From: Pseudonocardia hierapolitana | GTDB taxonomy: Bacteria; Actinomycetota; Actinomycetes; Mycobacteriales; Pseudonocardiaceae | NCBI RefSeq assembly: GCF_007994075.1 | Contig: NZ_VIWU01000001.1 | Location: 8,246,001-8,310,000, forward strand | DNA length: 64,000 nt | Direction of reading: 5' to 3' | Shown: positions 51,435 through 60,701 of the stretch, in pieces | Layout of the letters: each line of letters opens with the position of its first letter | How positions within the stretch are numbered: position 1 is the stretch's first letter | Translations under genes and position numbers: made by a program | Notes under the pieces: model-generated | Database searches by the model: none | What the model was told of the DNA's origin: nothing | Seen by the model: the letters and a program-made list of their open reading frames with translations, nothing else

Positions 51435-52209
51435 GGGTCCTCCTGAGGGTGGCGGCCAGGGTCAGCAGGGCGGTGGTGAGCGTGACGACCACGGTGGCGG
51501 CCGCCGCGATCGTCGGGTCCACCTCGTTGGTCACGGACGTGAACATCCGCACCGGCAGCGTCTGCAGCTGCGGTGACTGGACGAATATCGACACCACGAC
51601 CTCGTCGAAGGAGGTGACGAACGCGAACACCGCACCCGACAGCACCCCGGGCATGATCAGCGGCAGGGTGACGGCGCGGAACGTGGCGGGCGCGGAGGCG
51701 CCGAGGCTGGCCGCGGCCCGTTCCAGGGTGCGGTCGAACCCACCCAGGGCCGACCCCACGTTCACGGTGACGAACGGGATCGCGAGCACCGTGTGCGCGA
51801 TGATGAAGCCGACCGGCGTGCCGATCAGGCCCCACTGCAGGAACGCGGCGTAGACGGCGACCGCGACCACGATGCCGGGCACGATGAGCGGCGCGAGGAA
51901 CAGCCCGTTCAGCACCCCGCGGCCCCGGAACGCCGTGCGGGAGAGGGCGAATGCGGCCGCGGTGCCGAGCAGGGTCGCGACCACCGTGACGATCACGGCG
52001 AGCTGGATCGACACCAGCAGCGCGTTGAGCCAGCTCGGCTCGGTGAAGAAGGTCTCGTAGTGCCGCAGGCTCCACGAGCTCGGCGGGAACGCGAAGCTGT
52101 CCTCACCGGAGAAGCTGATCGGGATGACGATCAGCGTGGGTACGAGCAACCAGGCGCCGATCAGGATGCCGAGCGCGACGAGCGCGCGGCGCAGGCCGAC
52201 GGACCTCAT
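51427..52209 (-). CDS. ABC transporter permease (PotC-like)
   Basis: A 260-residue, six-helix permease. The EAA loop reads RTLERAAASLGASAPATFRAVTLPLIMPG (in part), and the segment TSFDEVVVSIFVQSP is typical of PotC/PhnV-type permeases for polyamine-like or aminophosphonate-like compounds. ATG 52209 overlaps the preceding gene by four bases. Partner of the PotB-like permease. Confidence 0.9.
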   Translation of the reverse strand: MRSVGLRRALVALGILIGAWLLVPTLIVIPISFSGEDSFAFPPSSWSLRHYETFFTEPSWLNALLVSIQLAVIVTVVATLLGTAAAFALSRTAFRGRGVLNGLFLAPLIVPGIVVAVAVYAAFLQWGLIGTPVGFIIAHTVLAIPFVTVNVGSALGGFDRTLERAAASLGASAPATFRAVTLPLIMPGVLSGAVFAFVTSFDEVVVSIFVQSPQLQTLPVRMFTSVTNEVDPTIAAAATVVVTLTTALLTLAATLRRTRA

Positions 52210-53120
52210 GAGGCAGTACCTCCGACCAGGGCCGCGGGGGCGCCGCCGGTGCGGGTGAGCCGCTGCACGCCGGCCACGAGCACGAGGGTGACGACCAGCA
52301 GCGTCACCGCGAGCGCGCCGGCCGCGCCGAAGTTCAGCAGTTGGTTGACCTGGACCGAGATGAGCTGCGCCAGCATCGACTGCTGCGGCGACCCGACGAG
52401 CGACGGCGTCACGTAGAAGCCGAGCGAGAGCACCATCACCAACGTCGCGCCCGCGGCCACGCCGCGCAGCGACAACGGCAGGTACACGCGCAGGAACGCG
52501 TTGATCGGCCGGGCGCCGAGGCCCATCGCCGCATCGACGAGCCGCCGGTCGATGCCGCGCATGGCCGCGTACACCGGCAGCACCATGAACGGCAGCATCA
52601 CCTGGGCCATCGCGATGCTGACGCCCGCGGTCGTGCCCAGCAGGCGGGTCGGGCCGAGCCCGACCGCCGCGAGCAGCGCGTTGACGACGCCGGTGTCCTG
52701 CAGCAGCACGACCCACGCGAAGGTCCGTGCCATCAGCGACGTCCAGAACGGGAGCAGCACGAGTGCGGTGAGCACCGCCCGCCACCGGGGACCGACGATG
52801 GTCATCAGGTACGCGTACGGGTACGCGCAGAGCACGCACAGCACCGTGACGACCGCGGCCATTCCGAGCGTGCGCAGCACCACCGTGACGACGACCCCGT
52901 CGGTGGCGAGGCCGGTGTAGTTGCCGATGCCGAGCTCGGGCGTGCTCACCGAGAGCCAGGCCAGCCGGATCGCCGGGACCACGAAGAACACGCCGAGCAC
53001 GATGACGGCGGGAAGCGCGAGCAGCAGCAGCGCGCGGCCCGCGCGCCGCGTGCGGGACACCGCCGGTGGCGCGGGCGCCACGGCCGCTGTCCCCGCCGAG
53101 CTGACCGACACCATGGACAC
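52206..53120 (-). CDS. ABC transporter permease (PotB-like)
   Basis: A 304-residue, six-helix permease, first gene of the minus-strand arm. LLPFWTSLMARTFAWVVLLQ and the EAA loop RRLVDAAMGLGARPINAFLRVYLPLSL (in part) are PotB-class; SLGFYVTPSLVGSPQQSMLAQLI is the characteristic late loop. The start is GTG 53120 or ATG 53114. Divergent from its binding protein at 53370. Confidence 0.9.
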   Translation of the reverse strand: MSMVSVSSAGTAAVAPAPPAVSRTRRAGRALLLLALPAVIVLGVFFVVPAIRLAWLSVSTPELGIGNYTGLATDGVVVTVVLRTLGMAAVVTVLCVLCAYPYAYLMTIVGPRWRAVLTALVLLPFWTSLMARTFAWVVLLQDTGVVNALLAAVGLGPTRLLGTTAGVSIAMAQVMLPFMVLPVYAAMRGIDRRLVDAAMGLGARPINAFLRVYLPLSLRGVAAGATLVMVLSLGFYVTPSLVGSPQQSMLAQLISVQVNQLLNFGAAGALAVTLLVVTLVLVAGVQRLTRTGGAPAALVGGTAS

Positions 53121-53369
53121 ACCCCACTTCGGTCGCTATGTGGCACGGGTTTCACCATTCGAAATGGCAGCGTCGCGGCCGAGCGGCGTGTTGTCAACCC
53201 GTCGAGGAGGCCGGTTACGTGGATGAAATCGGATCGATCAGGCGGTTCACGCGCGAGGCCTTGACGCCCCCGTCCTGTGCCAGCCATTCTCCTGGTGCCA
53301 CATCCTGAATCGCGTTCTGGATTGTGAAACGCAAAGGTGCGTGGCACCCCGTCGATCGAAGGTGGTCCC
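53121..53369. promoter_or_regulatory. Divergent control region of the 13-gene locus
   Basis: 249 bp between the two arms. It contains an inverted repeat CCATT-CGA-AATGG (53155-53167), a TTGACA hexamer on the minus strand (53197-53192) overlapping TTGTCA on the plus strand (53191-53196), and a GCGTT...AAACGC dyad near 53311-53331. These are candidate sites for the IclR regulator and the two promoters; no -10 element is convincing. Confidence 0.45.
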
Positions 53370-54416
53370 GTGCGCAACCGCAGGCTCGTCACCGCGCTGG
53401 CCCTCACCGCTGCCGTCAGCTTCAGCGCCACCGGCTGCTTCGCCACCGTCGGCGGGGACCCGGCCGCCGGCGGCACCGTCGTGTTCAGCAACACCGGCGG
53501 AGCGCTCGCCGCGATCTTCGCCGAGACCGCCTACAAGGAGCTCTCCGGGCAGGGCATCCAGGTGGCCGAGGAGTCCCCGAACAACGAGGCCAAGCTCACC
53601 GCGATGGTCGAGTCCGGCTCCCCCACCTGGGACGTCTTCTACTCCTCGCCCTACCGCACCGTGGCCAAGTGCGACGTGCTGTTCGAGAAGCTGGACAAGT
53701 CCAGGATCAACACCGCCGGGCTCGACCCCGCGCAGGTCACCGACTGCGGGGTGCCGGTGCTGAAGTCCGCCTTCCTGCTGGTCTACAACGCCGACAAGTA
53801 CGGCGACCGGCCACCGCACAGCTGGGCCGACTTCTACGACACCACCAACTTCCCCGGCACCCGCGGGATCATGAACTACGCCAAGGACGCCGGCATGGAG
53901 ACGGCACTGCTCGCCGCGGGCGTGCCCGGCGACCAGCTCTACCCCCTCGATTACGAGCGCGCGTTCGCCACGCTCGACAAGATCCGGCCCTCGGTGCGGT
54001 TCTACGACACCGGTGCGCAGCAGACCCAGGCTCTCGAGTCCGGTGAGGTCGACATGATGCTGGCCTGGCCGGGGCGCGCCTACGAGGCGGCGAAGAACGG
54101 CGCCAACCTGAAGGTCGTCTGGAACCAGCCCCTCTACTACGAGGACTCGCTCGGCATCGTGAAGGGCGCCAAGAACCTCGACGCGGCGTACGCGCTGATC
54201 AACGCACTGGTCGACGTCCCGACCCAGGAGCTCATCATGCAGCGCCAGCCCTACGGCTCGCCCAACGCCAACGCGAAGCCGTCCGACGACCCGCTGATCA
54301 ACTCCTTCATCGCCACCAGCAACGTCACCGGCACGGAGGTGCAGCGCGACAACGAGTGGTGGGCGGCGAACCTCGACGAGGCCACCCGGCAGTGGACGGA
54401 GTGGGTGAACAGGTGA
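53370..54416 (+). CDS. ABC transporter substrate-binding lipoprotein (PotD-like)
   Basis: A 348-residue extracytoplasmic solute-binding protein (family 1, PotD/ferric-type cluster). Sec lipoprotein signal with lipobox SATGC. Mature features: TVVFSNTGGALAAIFAETAY, LTAMVESGSPTWDVFYSSPY, PVLKSAFLLVYNADKYGDRPPHSWADFYD (in part), FPGTRGIMNYAKDAGMETALLAAG and GEVDMMLAWPGRAYEAAKNGA. GTG 53370 has AAGGTGG upstream. It heads the plus-strand arm and overlaps the first amidase gene by four bases, so ligand capture and amide cleavage are translationally linked. The ligand is not obvious. Confidence 0.9.
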   Translation: MRNRRLVTALALTAAVSFSATGCFATVGGDPAAGGTVVFSNTGGALAAIFAETAYKELSGQGIQVAEESPNNEAKLTAMVESGSPTWDVFYSSPYRTVAKCDVLFEKLDKSRINTAGLDPAQVTDCGVPVLKSAFLLVYNADKYGDRPPHSWADFYDTTNFPGTRGIMNYAKDAGMETALLAAGVPGDQLYPLDYERAFATLDKIRPSVRFYDTGAQQTQALESGEVDMMLAWPGRAYEAAKNGANLKVVWNQPLYYEDSLGIVKGAKNLDAAYALINALVDVPTQELIMQRQPYGSPNANAKPSDDPLINSFIATSNVTGTEVQRDNEWWAANLDEATRQWTEWVNR

Positions 54417-56641
54417 GGTTGCTCGGCTACGGCGACCGGCTCTCCGTCCCCGCGGGCGGGCGCGTCGAGTTCAAGGTCAGCAGCGAGCTCCCGGAGTTCA
54501 CGCCCTCCCTGGTGCGGCTGCGCCGCGGCGGCTCCCCGGTGCACGAGTCCGACCTGCTGGAGGAGGAGGTCGAAGCGTCGCTCCCGGCGACGGTGCCCGG
54601 GCGCGTCCAGGTGGCCCGCGCCGGCTCCTACGTCGAGGCGCCACTGCGTCCGGGCGCCGAGGTGTCCGGCGCCGGGCTCGCGGTCTGGCTGCTCCCCACC
54701 CGGCTGGACCGCGACCGCGAGCAGACCGTGCTCGCGCTGATCGCCCCCGACGGAGCCACCGGCTACCTGCTGTCCGTCTCGGCGCGCGGCTGCACGCTCC
54801 GCGACGCGGGCGGGACCGAACTGGCCCGCCTCGACGTGGCACCGGTCGAGCGCCAGTGGTCGTTCCTCGCGGCGACGGTCTCCCTCGCAGGCGAGGTCCA
54901 GCTCGCCTTGCACAGGCCGGGAGGTGCCGACTCCCGGGTTCAGGAAAGCCACATTCAGGGCCGTCAAGGCCAGGAAAGTGGCTTTCCTGAACCTCGGGGA
55001 ACGGGCACGTGGCTGCTCCGGGTCGGCGCCGGCCCGCGCGGGGGCTTCTTCAACGGCCGGGTGGCTCGGCCGGTCGTGTCTGCCACGAGCTGGACCGCCG
55101 ACGCGACCGAGCGGCTCGCCGCGGGCGAGGACGCGGTCGCGCTCCTGGGCACCGACGGCGTCAGCGCCCTTGCGCTCGGCCGGGACCCCGCGGCCACCGC
55201 GGTGGCCGACGACGGGTCGCTCACCGCGGGCGGCGTCGCCGTCAACCGGCCGGCGAGCGCCGTGCCCGGGCCGTTCTGGCGCTGCCGCGAGACCGACTTC
55301 CGGCGCGTGCCGGACGAGTACGACGCCCTGCACCTGCACGAGGACGACCTCGACGACGCCGGATGGGAGACCGATGTGGTCCTCACCGTCCCCGCCGGGG
55401 CGGCGAGCGGCGCCTACGCCCTGAAGATCCGCGCGGGCGACCACGTCGACCGCATCCCGTTCGTCGTCACCGCGCCCGACGGCACTCCCCCGGCCCCGGT
55501 CCTCGTGGTGCTGCCGACCTGGACCTACCTCGCCTACGCGAACTGGCGCACCTACGCCGAGTTCGAGGAGGAGCGGGTCGCGCTCTACGGGGAGCGCCGC
55601 GGCGTGGACCCCCGGGACCGCTGGCTGGCCCGCCACCCGGAGCTCGGCAAGTCGCTCTACGACGTGCACACCGACGGCAGCGGCGTCATGTACTCCTCCC
55701 GGGCGCGGCCGATCGTCAACATCCGCCCGGACTACTACACGCCCACCACCCGCGGGCTGCGCCACTTCGCGCAGGACCTGTCGCTGCTGGACTGGCTCGA
55801 CCGCCGCGGCGAGGACTACGCCGTGATCACCGACGACGAGCTGGAGGACCACGGCGCGGACGCCCTCGCCGGGCACCGCGTCGTGATCACCGGCAGCCAC
55901 CCCGAGTACTCGTCGGCGCGGATGCTCGATGCCTACCAGGCCCACGCCGACTCCGGCGGCCGGCTGATGTACCTGGGCGGCAACGGCTTCTACCACGTCA
56001 CCGCCCGCCACGAGGGGCCGTCCGGGGCGATCGAGATCCGCCGCGCCCGGGGCAGCCGGACGGCGTGGGCCAGCGGCGCGGGCGAGGAACACCTGTCCGG
56101 GACCGGCGAGCCCGGCGGGCTGTGGCGGTGGCGCGGCCGGGCGCCGCAGCGCCAGTTCGGCGTCGGCATGACCGCACAGGGCTTCGACAAGGCGAGCGGC
56201 TACCGCAGGACCCCGCAGAGCCGCGACGATGCGGTCGCCTGGGTCTTCGACGGCGTGGACGTGGGCGTCGGCGAGATCTTCGGCGACCACGGCCCCGGCC
56301 TCGGCGGGGCGGCGGGCGACGAGATCGACCGCGCCGACGTCGCGCTGGGCACCCCGGCCGACGCCGTGGTGCTGGCGAGCTCCGTGGGGCACTCCGCGAG
56401 CATCGTCCTGGTCCCGGACGATCAGACGATCTCCTACGCGGTACCCACCGCACCCGACCCACGGGTCCGCTCCGACATCGTGATCTTCGGCAGGCCCGGC
56501 GGCGGCGCCGTCTTCGCGGTCGGCTCCATCGCCTGGTCCACCGGGATGACGCACAAGGGCGGCGACAACGACGTCTCCCGGATCACCGCCAACGTCCTGG
56601 ACCGCTTCCGCGACCACGCCGACCCGGTGGCCCGCGCATGA
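54413..56641 (+). CDS. N,N-dimethylformamidase large-subunit-like protein, copy 1
   Basis: A 742-residue protein resembling DmfA2, the large subunit of the iron-dependent N,N-dimethylformamidase. The N-terminal half has a concanavalin/LamG-like fold (EFKVSSELPEFTPSLVRLRRG, FFNGRVARPVVSATSW); the C-terminal half is the amidohydrolase-like core (VLVVLPTWTYLAYANWRTYAE, IVNIRPDYYTPTTRGLRHFAQDL, YAVITDDEL, VITGSHPEYSS, MYLGGNGFYHV). In DmfA2 the mononuclear iron is held by Tyr and Glu residues in this half; I cannot assign them exactly. No small-subunit (DmfA1) gene is present. A palindromic element is inserted in frame in the LamG-like part. GTG 54413 overlaps the binding-protein stop. Confidence 0.85.
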   Translation: MRLLGYGDRLSVPAGGRVEFKVSSELPEFTPSLVRLRRGGSPVHESDLLEEEVEASLPATVPGRVQVARAGSYVEAPLRPGAEVSGAGLAVWLLPTRLDRDREQTVLALIAPDGATGYLLSVSARGCTLRDAGGTELARLDVAPVERQWSFLAATVSLAGEVQLALHRPGGADSRVQESHIQGRQGQESGFPEPRGTGTWLLRVGAGPRGGFFNGRVARPVVSATSWTADATERLAAGEDAVALLGTDGVSALALGRDPAATAVADDGSLTAGGVAVNRPASAVPGPFWRCRETDFRRVPDEYDALHLHEDDLDDAGWETDVVLTVPAGAASGAYALKIRAGDHVDRIPFVVTAPDGTPPAPVLVVLPTWTYLAYANWRTYAEFEEERVALYGERRGVDPRDRWLARHPELGKSLYDVHTDGSGVMYSSRARPIVNIRPDYYTPTTRGLRHFAQDLSLLDWLDRRGEDYAVITDDELEDHGADALAGHRVVITGSHPEYSSARMLDAYQAHADSGGRLMYLGGNGFYHVTARHEGPSGAIEIRRARGSRTAWASGAGEEHLSGTGEPGGLWRWRGRAPQRQFGVGMTAQGFDKASGYRRTPQSRDDAVAWVFDGVDVGVGEIFGDHGPGLGGAAGDEIDRADVALGTPADAVVLASSVGHSASIVLVPDDQTISYAVPTAPDPRVRSDIVIFGRPGGGAVFAVGSIAWSTGMTHKGGDNDVSRITANVLDRFRDHADPVARA
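54937..54993. repeat. Palindromic element inserted in frame in the first amidase gene
   Basis: Arms of 16 bases at 54937-54952 and 54978-54993 are perfectly complementary (left arm GGTTCAGGAAAGCCAC), separated by 25 bases. The core matches the hairpin at 16759-16811. It encodes about 19 residues (VQESHIQGRQGQESGF region) absent at the same place in the tandem paralogue, where a different loop is found. Confidence 0.8.
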
Positions 56642-58824
56642 GGCTCGTCGGTTACGCCGACCGGCTCTCCGTGCGCGCCGGGGACCCGATCGCGTTCCAC
56701 GTCAGTTGCGCGCACGCGGACTATCGGCCGGAGGTCGTCCGGCTGCGGCGCGGCGGCTCGCCCCGCCACGGGCTCGCGCTCGTCGAGGAGACCGTCGCGA
56801 GCGGGCTGCCGGCTCGGCTGCCGGGCCGCGTGCAGACCACCACCTCCGGCTCGTTCGTCGAGGCGGGCCCGGTCGGTCCGATGGACGCGGTCGGGCTCGC
56901 GGTGTGGTTCCTCCCGACCCTCCCCGGCACCAGCCCTCGGCCGCTGCTGGCGGTCGGCGACCTGGTCCTCGACGTCTCGGCCGCCGGGTTGGCCCTGCGC
57001 CGCGGCGCGACCACGCTGGCCACCCTCGACGCGGCGCCCGTCGAGCGACGCTGGTCGTTCGCCGCCGCGACCGTGGACGCCACCGGCGAGGTGCGGCTCT
57101 CGCTGCACCGGCCGGGCCTCGACGCGGCAACCACGGCCGCGCAGGCGCGACCGTCCGCGACCAGCGGGGTGCTGCGGATCGGCGCTGATGCAGGTCCGGG
57201 CGGCACGCCGACCGGCGGGCTCGGCACGACGTTCAACGGGAAGGTCGCCCGGCCGGTCGTCGCCGCGACCGCCTGGCCCGCGACGACGACGGCGGCGGTG
57301 GCGGCCGGCGCCGACCCGCTCACCCTGCTCGACCCGGCCACGACCAGCGCGCTCGACCTCGCCGCCGACCCCGGCGGCACCCGCGTGCACGACCGCGGCG
57401 GGCTCACCGGCGGCGCGCTGATCAGGCACCTCCCCACCCGCGGCGTGCCCGGGCCGTTCTGGACCGGCGCGGAGGCCGACTTCCGCCGCGCCTCGGAGGA
57501 GTTCGACGCGTTGCACCTGCACGACGACGACCTCGCCGACGCAGGCTGGGAACCGGATCTCACCTGGGACGTCCCCACCGACCTGCCCAGCGGCGTCTAC
57601 GCCCTGAAGACGACCGCGGAGGGGGACGTCGACCGGATCCCGTTCGTCGTCACCCCGGCCCGGCACGAGGCGCCGGTGCTCGTGGTGCTGCCCACGTGGA
57701 CCTACCTCGCCTACGCGAACTGGCGCACCTACGCCGAGTACGAGGCCGAGCGGCTGGTGATCTACGGGGAGGCGCGCGGGATCGACGAGCGGGACCGCTG
57801 GCTGGTTGCGCACCCCGAGTTCGGTCGCTCGCTCTACGACGTGCACACCGACGGCAGCGGGGTCTGCCACTCCAGCAGGCTGCGCCCGATCGTCAACATC
57901 CGGCCCGACTACTACACCCCCACCACCCGCGGGTTCCGCCACTACGCGCAGGACCTGCTGCTGCTCGACTGGCTCGACCGGCGCGGCGAGCACTACGCCG
58001 TCGTCACCGACGACGAGGTCGAGCGCGAGGGCGCGGACCTGCTCTCCCGCTACGACGTGGTGCTCACCGGCAGCCACCCCGAGTACTGCTCGGCGGGCAT
58101 GCTCGACGCCTACCTCGGCTACACGCGCGCCGGTGGGCGGCTGATGTACCTGGGCGGCAACGGCTTCTACCAGGTCACCGCCCGGCACCCGGGCCACCCG
58201 GACTCGGTGGAGATCCGCCGCGGCCACGCGGGCGTGGCCACCTGGGTGTCCGACCCCGGCGAGGAGCACCTCGCGGCGACCGGCGAGCGGGGCGGGCTGT
58301 GGCGGATGCGCGGGCGCGCGCCGAACCTGCTGGCCGGCGTCGGGTTCACCGCGCAGGGCTTCGACTCCGGGTACGGCTACGCCCGCACCGAGGCGAGCGC
58401 GGACCCGTCGGTCTCGTGGGTGTTCGAGGGTGTGCCCGCCGGGGTCGGTGACGTCTTCGGCGTCGAGGGGCCCGGTCTGGGCGGCGCCGCCGGTGACGAG
58501 CTGGACCGCGCCGACGTCACGCTCGGGACACCGGCCGACGCCGTCGTGCTGGCCTCGTCCGTCGGGCACTCGGACAAGATCGCGCTGGTGCCCGAGGAGG
58601 CCGACCACGGCTACGCCGCGCCCCCACCCGGCATCCACCCCAAGGTCCGCGCCGACGTCGTCCTCTTCGCGCGGCCCGGCGGCGGGGCCGTGTTCTCCGT
58701 CGGCTCGATCGCCTGGTCGACCGCGATCACGCACAAGGGCGGCGACAACGACGTCTCCCGGATCACCGCCAACGTCCTCGACCGGTTCCGGGACGAGCCC
58801 GGCCCGGTGGTCGGCGAGCAGTAA
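56638..58824 (+). CDS. N,N-dimethylformamidase large-subunit-like protein, copy 2
   Basis: A 728-residue tandem paralogue of the upstream gene, collinear throughout: RLVGYADRLSVRAGDPIAFHVS, TFNGKVARPVVAATAW, VLVVLPTWTYLAYANWRTYAEYE, IVNIRPDYYTPTTRGFRHYAQDL, VLTGSHPEYCSAGMLDAYL and the shared C-terminus AWSTAITHKGGDNDVSRITANVLDRFRDE (in parts). The iron-site region is conserved in both, so both may be active, perhaps as a hetero-oligomer or with different specificity. ATG 56638 overlaps the first copy by four bases. It lacks the palindromic insert. Confidence 0.85.
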   Translation: MRLVGYADRLSVRAGDPIAFHVSCAHADYRPEVVRLRRGGSPRHGLALVEETVASGLPARLPGRVQTTTSGSFVEAGPVGPMDAVGLAVWFLPTLPGTSPRPLLAVGDLVLDVSAAGLALRRGATTLATLDAAPVERRWSFAAATVDATGEVRLSLHRPGLDAATTAAQARPSATSGVLRIGADAGPGGTPTGGLGTTFNGKVARPVVAATAWPATTTAAVAAGADPLTLLDPATTSALDLAADPGGTRVHDRGGLTGGALIRHLPTRGVPGPFWTGAEADFRRASEEFDALHLHDDDLADAGWEPDLTWDVPTDLPSGVYALKTTAEGDVDRIPFVVTPARHEAPVLVVLPTWTYLAYANWRTYAEYEAERLVIYGEARGIDERDRWLVAHPEFGRSLYDVHTDGSGVCHSSRLRPIVNIRPDYYTPTTRGFRHYAQDLLLLDWLDRRGEHYAVVTDDEVEREGADLLSRYDVVLTGSHPEYCSAGMLDAYLGYTRAGGRLMYLGGNGFYQVTARHPGHPDSVEIRRGHAGVATWVSDPGEEHLAATGERGGLWRMRGRAPNLLAGVGFTAQGFDSGYGYARTEASADPSVSWVFEGVPAGVGDVFGVEGPGLGGAAGDELDRADVTLGTPADAVVLASSVGHSDKIALVPEEADHGYAAPPPGIHPKVRADVVLFARPGGGAVFSVGSIAWSTAITHKGGDNDVSRITANVLDRFRDEPGPVVGEQ

Positions 58825-58833
58825 GGAGCAGCA

Positions 58834-59673
58834 GTGCCCGTCACCAGTACCGACCAGGTGGCGCACCTCGCCGACCGGGCGAGGTTCGTGCGCACCGAGA
58901 CCGTCCGGCTCACCCGGATCGCGGGAGCAGGCCACTACAGCGCCGTGTTCTCCTGCGCGGAACTCTTCGCTGTTCTCTACTACGCACAGCTGCGCCTCGA
59001 CCCGTCGCGCCCGGACTGGCCGGACCGCGACCGGTTCGTGCTCAGCAAGGGGCACGCGGCCATCGGCCTGTACCCGGTGCTCGCCGACCTCGGCTTCTTC
59101 GACCCGTCCGAACTGGACACCTACACGCGGCTGGGCAGCCCGTTCGGCGACCACCCGGACATGCGCCGCATCCCCGGCGTCGACTTCTCCTCCGGCTCGC
59201 TGGGGCACGGGCTGTCGATCGCCGCGGGCATGGCCCTCGCCGGACGGATGTCCGGCTCGGACCACCGCACCTACTGCATGCTCGGCGACGGCGAGCTGGC
59301 CGAGGGTCAGATCTGGGAGGCCGCCATGTCGGCCGGGCACTTCCGGCTCGGCAACCTCGTCGCGATCGTCGACGCCAACCAGCTCGGCATCGACGGCTTC
59401 GTCCGCGACGTCATGGCCGCCGAGCCGATCGACCGGCGCTTCGCCGCGTTCGGCTGGCAGACCCACCGCGTCGACGGCCACGACATCCCCGCCCTGCTCG
59501 AGCTGTTCGCCGGGCTGCCGGCGGCCGCGGACGGCCCGCCGCAGCTCGTCGTCGCCGACACCGTGAAGGGCAAGGGGGTGGCCCGGATGGAGCTCTCCCC
59601 CGACTGGCACGTCGGCAACCTCGTCGGCGCCGACTACGACGACGTGCTGGCCGAGCTGGAGGGACGGGCATGA
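58834..59673 (+). CDS. Transketolase, N-terminal (TPP-binding) subunit
   Basis: A 279-residue split transketolase subunit. SKGHAAIGLYPVLADLGFF, GSLGHGLSIAAGMALAGRM and the TPP/Mg2+ motif GDGELAEGQIWEAAMSAGHFRLGNLVAIVDANQLGIDG (in parts) are intact; KGKGVARME closes the domain. GTG 58834 has GGAG upstream. Needs the C-terminal subunit encoded next (four-base overlap). Split transketolases occur in specialised sugar catabolism (for example apulose phosphate cleavage), so it is likely to serve the pathway here rather than central metabolism. Confidence 0.93.
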   Translation: MPVTSTDQVAHLADRARFVRTETVRLTRIAGAGHYSAVFSCAELFAVLYYAQLRLDPSRPDWPDRDRFVLSKGHAAIGLYPVLADLGFFDPSELDTYTRLGSPFGDHPDMRRIPGVDFSSGSLGHGLSIAAGMALAGRMSGSDHRTYCMLGDGELAEGQIWEAAMSAGHFRLGNLVAIVDANQLGIDGFVRDVMAAEPIDRRFAAFGWQTHRVDGHDIPALLELFAGLPAAADGPPQLVVADTVKGKGVARMELSPDWHVGNLVGADYDDVLAELEGRA

Positions 59674-60701
59674 GCACCCAGGACCAGTCCGAGCTGTTCA
59701 ACGGCACGGCGAACGTCGGCCTCAAGGACACCCGCTCCGTCGACGGCACCGACACCCGGGCGATCCCCGCGTTCGTCTTCGGCGAGGAGCTCGCCCGCCT
59801 CGCCGACCACGACCCCCGCATCGTCGTGCTCACCGCCGACCTCGCCCGGTCCAACCGGGCGACCGACTTCGCGAACCGGCACCCCGAGCGCTTCGTCAAC
59901 GTCGGCATCGCCGAGAAGAACATGATCACGATGGCGGCCGGGATGGCCGCGTCCGGCTACATCCCGTTCGCGGCCACGTTCGGCGCGTTCGCCGCGCTGC
60001 TGGGGGCCGAGCAGATCCGCACCGACTGCGCCTATCCCGGCATGCCGGTCCGGGTCGTCGGCCACCACTCCGGCATGTCCATGGGCTTCTACGGCACCAG
60101 CCACCACAGCCTGGAAGACCTCGGGATGATGCGCTGCATCGCCGACCTCACCGTCGTCTGCGCCACCGACGCCAACCACCTGCGCGCGCTGCTGCGCCTG
60201 TCGCTCGACCACCCGGGCGCGATGTACATCCGGCTCGGCCGCGGACGGGATCCGCAGGTCTACCCCGAGGTGCCGGATCTCGCGATCGGCCGCGCCGAGA
60301 CCGTCCGCGACGGCACCGACCTGACGATCATCGCCACCGGATCCGAGGTGCACCCCGCGCTGCAGGCCGCCGACGAGCTGGCCGGCGCGGGCATCTCCAC
60401 CCGGGTCATCGACATGTTCACGATCGCCCCACTGGACCGCGACGCCGTGCTCGACGCCGCGCGCTCCACCGGTGCCGTCCTCACCGTCGAGGAGGGCAAC
60501 GTCACCGGCGGGCTGGGCAGTGCGGTCGCCGAGTGCCTGTTCGAGGCGGGCGCCCACGTCCCGTTCCGCCGCCACGGCGTGCCCGACGAGCACGTGCCCG
60601 TCGGACCGCCCGCCGCGCTCTACGCCCACTACCGCCTCGACGGGCCCGGCATCGCGTGTGTCGCCCGTGAGCTGCTCGACTCCAGCAAGGGAACCTCATG
60701 A
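59670..60701 (+). CDS. Transketolase, C-terminal (pyrimidine-binding) subunit
   Basis: A 343-residue partner subunit. RFVNVGIAEKNMITMAAGMAASG bears the catalytic Glu that activates TPP, YPGMPVRVVGHHSGMSMGFYGTSHHSLEDLGMMRCI (in part) the substrate loop, and ATGSEVHPALQAADELAGAGISTRVIDMFT with VLTVEEGNVTGGLGSAV the C-terminal domain. The N-terminus is longer than usual by about 20 residues. Four-base overlaps at both ends. Confidence 0.93.
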   Translation: MSTQDQSELFNGTANVGLKDTRSVDGTDTRAIPAFVFGEELARLADHDPRIVVLTADLARSNRATDFANRHPERFVNVGIAEKNMITMAAGMAASGYIPFAATFGAFAALLGAEQIRTDCAYPGMPVRVVGHHSGMSMGFYGTSHHSLEDLGMMRCIADLTVVCATDANHLRALLRLSLDHPGAMYIRLGRGRDPQVYPEVPDLAIGRAETVRDGTDLTIIATGSEVHPALQAADELAGAGISTRVIDMFTIAPLDRDAVLDAARSTGAVLTVEEGNVTGGLGSAVAECLFEAGAHVPFRRHGVPDEHVPVGPPAALYAHYRLDGPGIACVARELLDSSKGTS

